The notes under the pieces were generated by a model that was given only the letters and a program-made list of their open reading frames with translations, did no database searches and had not been told where the DNA came from. A stretch of 64,000 nucleotides of DNA, taken from contig OZ007514.1 of NCBI GenBank assembly GCA_963931865.1, positions 682,001 to 746,000 of the forward strand, read 5' to 3'. Positions 61,801-64,000 of the stretch are shown one piece after another. The stretch's first letter is position 1; the number at the start of each line of letters is the position of its first letter. Origin of the DNA: Axinella damicornis (Eukaryota > Porifera > Demospongiae > Axinellida > Axinellidae). The translations under genes were made by a program, and so were the position numbers.

Positions 61801-63351
61801 TCCCACGTGGCCTGGGTACAAGGCTCTCCTGCATATGAGGCTCTCCCATGTGGCCTGGGTACGAGGCTGTCCTGCATATGAGGCTCTCCCATGTGGCCTG
61901 GGTACGAAGCTCTCCTGCATATGAGGCTCTCCCACGTGGCCTGGGTACGAGGCTCTCCTGCATATGAGGCTCTCCCACGTGGCCTGGGTACAAGGCTCTC
62001 CTGCATATGAGGCTCTCCCACGTGGCCTGGGTACAAGGCTCTCCTGCATATGAGGCTCTCCCACGTGGCCTGGGTATGAGATTCTCACACGTGGCCTGGG
62101 TACGTGGCTAAGTCATTACTTAACATGGTTGCAAGTATGTGATGAGTTACATTTCTTATCCCCGCCCTTCTTCCCCTCCTCTTCCTCCTCTCCCTTCTTC
62201 CCTCCTCCACCTACCCTCCTTCTCTCCTTCATTCTTCCATGCTCCCCTCCCCCTCTATTCTCTCTCCTGTCCTCCCACTTCCACCCCCTCCCCCTCTCCC
62301 CCTCTCCCCCCTCCCCCCTCCCCCCCTCCCCCCTCCCCCCTCCCCCCTCCCCCCTCCACTCCCGTCACCCCTCCCCCTCCCCCTCCCTCTCCCCCTCCCC
62401 CTCCCATCCCCCACTCCCCTCCCCCTCCCCTCCCCACCCCTCCCACCCCCTCCCCTCCCCACCCCTCCCACCCCCTCCCCTCCCATCCCCCCACTCCCCT
62501 CCCCTCCGCCTCCCCTCACCTCCTATCCCCTCCCTCCTCTCCTAGGAAATCCCCGTCTCCACCTCAAGGCTCTGAAGGAAGTGGCAACGTGCAGTGGAGA
62601 ACCTTCACTTCAGAACTCACTAGAAATGTCCATGAGAGCACTCAAGTTAGCCTCTCCAAATATGGTACTTGTGGGTGAGACTTTGTTTGTCACATCAGAG
62701 TCGTTCCATGCACTCTAAACACTGCATCAAAAGCAGAAGTTGTAGGCAGGATTAGCCTCGTTCCCAGGACGCTGCCTGGGAACGATGCTATAGGCAGGAT
62801 TTGCCAATCAAAATGATTCTAGACAAGGTTAGTGAGGTGAGAGGAAAAGGTGAGGCAGGAGGGGAGAGGAGGTGAAGGATGGGGGGTTGAGGAGGTGAAG
62901 AATGAGGCATTGAAGGGACAGGAAGGTGAGGGTGATGGGATGAGGGGGGGGGGGGGGGGGGGGGGGGATAATGGATGTAGGAGGAGAGCTGAGTCATCGC
63001 CCCTTGCCTCCCTCCTTTATCCCCTCACCCTGACCCCTTATCTCTCCCTCCCCCATCACCCACCCCCTTGCACTTATCCTTACTTCCCCCCTCCCCCTTA
63101 CTCCCTCTCCCTTACTCCCTCCCCATTACTCCCTCCCCCTTACTCCCTCTCCCTCTTCCCTTATCCCTCTTCCCCTTCCCTCATCTCCTCACTCCCTCTC
63201 CCCTCCTCCCTCACGCCCTCACCCTCCCTCGTCTCTTCTCACCTCCTCACTCCGATGCAGACATGTGCCCAGTCACGCCAGCAAGGAGGTGGTGGTCATC
63301 CTAGGTGCACTGACATCATGTGACCCGGGAAATATCTTTAATACCATAGAT
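52825..63351 (+). CDS. GTF2H2: general transcription factor IIH subunit 2 (p44), 5' part
   Basis: Exons 52825-52880, 53508-53585, 54119-54155, 57283-57369, 57860-57910, 59867-59921, 62546-62645 and 63261-63351 total 555 bp, exactly 185 codons, and continue past the last donor (63352). Family landmarks in order: [27 protein letters not shown]; the vWA start [70 protein letters not shown]. p44 is a core TFIIH subunit that binds and stimulates the XPD helicase in transcription and nucleotide excision repair. The C-terminal zinc and RING-like regions lie outside the window. Exon 7 needs an atypical donor, CTCAA|gttagc. Confidence 0.93.
53099..53181. repeat. 28-bp tandem repeat, three copies
   Basis: Unit CCCCTTGACTGGGTTCCGCT plus ATCCTTAA in GTF2H2 intron 1. 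Confidence 0.85.
53783..53933. repeat. 25-bp tandem repeat, six copies
   Basis: ACAGATTGCCATAGCAACAG plus AAATG in GTF2H2 intron 2. CCATAGCAAC resembles an RFX/X-box half site, though this is probably chance. Confidence 0.9.
54216..54348. repeat. palindromic GATGATGTCATCGTC array
   Basis: Alternating GATGATGTCATCGTCATTGC and complements. Single copies of the motif occur near 2240-2275, 3945-3975, 7283-7323 and 43577-43620. Confidence 0.75.
54401..54498. mobile_element. foldback MITE (TAGCCTC family)
   Basis: Arms around TTTTTGATCGCTTACAGT; flanks ACAGCTGAG and ACAGCCAAG. Confidence 0.8.
54806..54955. mobile_element. three foldback MITEs in tandem sharing one 8-bp duplication
   Basis: Elements at 54806-54852, 54861-54905 and about 54915-54950 (truncated), each separated by GTGTACTT, which also flanks the outer left end. 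Confidence 0.88.
55320..55620 (-). CDS. possible nested Cys-rich ORF in GTF2H2 intron 3
   Basis: The minus strand from about 55620 shows a hydrophobic stretch ([16 protein letters not shown]) and, after a possible acceptor, a Cys-rich frame with [21 protein letters not shown] second intronic minus-strand frame near 58900-59000 has [12 protein letters not shown], which resembles it. Function unknown; it may be a repeat-derived fragment. Confidence 0.25.
56440..56817. mobile_element. TA-flanked MITE with TTCGCG/CGCGAA motifs
   Basis: taCCGTAGTTGCAGTTAATTTC at the left and AATCGGCAACTACGGta at the right, 374 bp between the TA dinucleotides. The interior is rich in CGCGAAA and TTTCGCG. TA duplication fits Tc1/mariner-type mobilisation. 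Confidence 0.8.
57585..57730. repeat. TAGAGATTAC minisatellite
   Basis: About 13 ten-bp units in GTF2H2 intron 4. Confidence 0.92.
57935..58160. repeat. 18-bp minisatellite (GTAGTATGCTGTATGTGT)
   Basis: About twelve units with two TGTATGTGTGTAG variants, directly after GTF2H2 exon 5. Confidence 0.92.
58211..58459. mobile_element. inverted-repeat element (copy 2 of a pair with 18743)
   Basis: Same terminal repeats and interior as 18743-18988, with scattered substitutions and small indels. Confidence 0.75.
60375..60467. mobile_element. foldback MITE (TAGCCTC family)
   Basis: Arms of the CTTCTCACTCCAGCTTTGGTCGCTT type; flanks ACCGATGAG and ACCGATACG. Confidence 0.82.
60509..60929. repeat. 52-bp tandem repeat, about eight copies
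   Basis: Unit ATGACACCGTGATTGGCTTG plus CTCCTCCTGCTCGGAGATGT and GACCGACAGTGT, in GTF2H2 intron 6. Open frames on the minus strand here are by-products of the repeat. Confidence 0.93.
61388..61495. repeat. 27-bp tandem repeat, four copies
   Basis: CTGGCTGTGTACCCAGGCCA plus TGTGTGA; the GTACCCAGGCC core comes from the foldback family. Confidence 0.9.
61740..62110. repeat. 43-bp tandem repeat derived from a foldback element
   Basis: GCATATGAGGCTCTCCCACG plus TGGCCTGGGTACAAGGCTCTCCT, about seven copies. Because 43 is not a multiple of three, all frames look open. Confidence 0.92.
62155..62540. repeat. C/T-rich polypyrimidine tract ending in the exon 7 acceptor
   Basis: Nearly 400 bp of CCCTCC-type sequence up to cctcctctcctag at 62545. 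It may act as an extreme polypyrimidine tract for the acceptor. Confidence 0.9.
62753..62790. mobile_element. minimal foldback MITE (38 bp)
   Basis: TAGCCTCGTTCCCAGG, four bases, then the near-complement ending CGATGCTA. TAGGCAGGAT flanks both sides. Confidence 0.88.
62945..63255. repeat. poly-G run followed by a C/T-rich tract
   Basis: About 22 G (62946-62967), then from 63000 a CCCTTACTCCCTCTCC-type tract up to the exon 8 acceptor. Confidence 0.85.
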
Positions 63352-63526
63352 GTGAGTATTAAGTGCAACATATAACCTGCAATATGAGAGAGGATGCAAT
63401 GGGAGGATATTGATATCCACCCCCACAATTCCAACCCTCAAAAACATACGGGAGTCAATAGACCGTGCGTAGCTATGGTCTAACCCAAAGAATGCACTTG
63501 ACCCTGATCCTGCTATTACCGTAGTG

Positions 63527-63913
63527 TACGTATCAAGCGCCCACCCCCCTCTTCACGCACAGGGTCCAAAAGCAGTGTAGTAAGGGCCCACCCATCACAA
63601 TAGTTTTGAGCAGCTAGCATTTCTTAACCTCTGGGCGAGGTTCTGCATTCAAAAAGGCCGTGAAATGTGAACTACGGGCGTGCTTAAAGACGCGCGATCA
63701 ATTTCTATGCGTGAAAATGGACTTATATATTCATAGCCGGTCATTGATATTCACAGCTTACCGCAGCGCTTGTTGTTTACCGGTGTACAGTGCTGAATGG
63801 GTGGGTGGATACTACATGCCTAAGTAGTCTGAGTACGCTTCTAGCGCCCACCCCCTGTTCAGCAGCGTTCTATTGTCCCCAAACCCTGGGCGTTTAATAC
63901 GTACTCTACGGTA
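63527..63913. mobile_element. TA-flanked MITE, AGTACGTATTAAGCGCCC family (copy 2)
   Basis: taCCGTAGTGTACGTATCAAG at the left, GTTTAATACGTACTCTACGGta at the right. Reverse complement of 9773-10141 with the ends better preserved. Confidence 0.82.
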
Positions 63914-64000
63914 ATATCTCAACTTAAACCTTGGTGGACGGGATGGAGTCTGGCCTCCTTCCCTGGCCTTCGGCCAGATTTTATCTCGCAGTCCAAGATA

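Noticed and set aside
61730..62088. Repetitive minus-strand open frames with [17 protein letters not shown] units
   Set aside because: By-product of the 43-bp array, which rotates through all frames.
62129..62718. Open frames rich in Pro/Ser or Gly
   Set aside because: They result from the polypyrimidine tract upstream of GTF2H2 exon 7; the true coding part is only 62546-62645.

Overview
The window is metazoan nuclear DNA with compact multi-exon genes, GT-AG introns, many MITEs and an LTR retrotransposon. The gene content (Roc GTPase and Death-domain genes in tandem arrays, a tolloid-like CUB/EGF protein, TFIIH and WD-repeat housekeeping genes) and the dense TAGCCTCGTTCCCAGGC foldback elements point to a non-bilaterian animal, most likely a demosponge. 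That taxon is an inference; I could not search a database.

Layout. 1-618: 3' end of an upstream Death-domain gene (+). 1434-15779: Death/Roc gene A (+), with three type-I Death-like exons, one type-II Death-like exon, two transmembrane exons, a 2100-bp Roc-COR exon, two linker exons and a terminal Death-like exon. 19201-21641: a WDR70 homologue (-) that has lost its central WD40 exons. 22540-28600: a tandem duplication of a CD2AP/CIN85-like SH3 gene fragment (+), broken up by nested MITEs. 29447-34699: a young Ty3/gypsy LTR retrotransposon inserted between duplicated blocks. 34700-42099: Death/Roc gene B (+), a paralogue of A with nearly the same Roc-COR exon but an unrelated-looking terminal exon. 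42830-52622: a secreted tolloid-like gene (-) whose astacin domain has lost its zinc-binding residues. 52825-63351 and beyond: GTF2H2, the TFIIH p44 subunit (+), divergently transcribed from the astacin-like gene, with eight exons visible and introns full of minisatellites.

Genes A and B resemble a DAPK-type plan (Roc, COR, Death) joined to N-terminal Death-like modules and a hydrophobic exon. Every internal exon I could resolve begins and ends in phase 1, so modules can be gained, lost or exchanged without breaking the frame. The N-terminal module was multiplied together with the 3' end of the preceding gene, as expected from unequal exchange in a tandem array.

Most of the remaining DNA is mobile or repetitive: about twenty foldback elements with 8-10-bp target duplications, other MITE families (TA- and TTAA-flanked), tRNA-derived SINE-like pieces, minisatellites and poly-C/poly-G runs. 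Several insertions have an empty counterpart inside the window, so their boundaries can be read directly.
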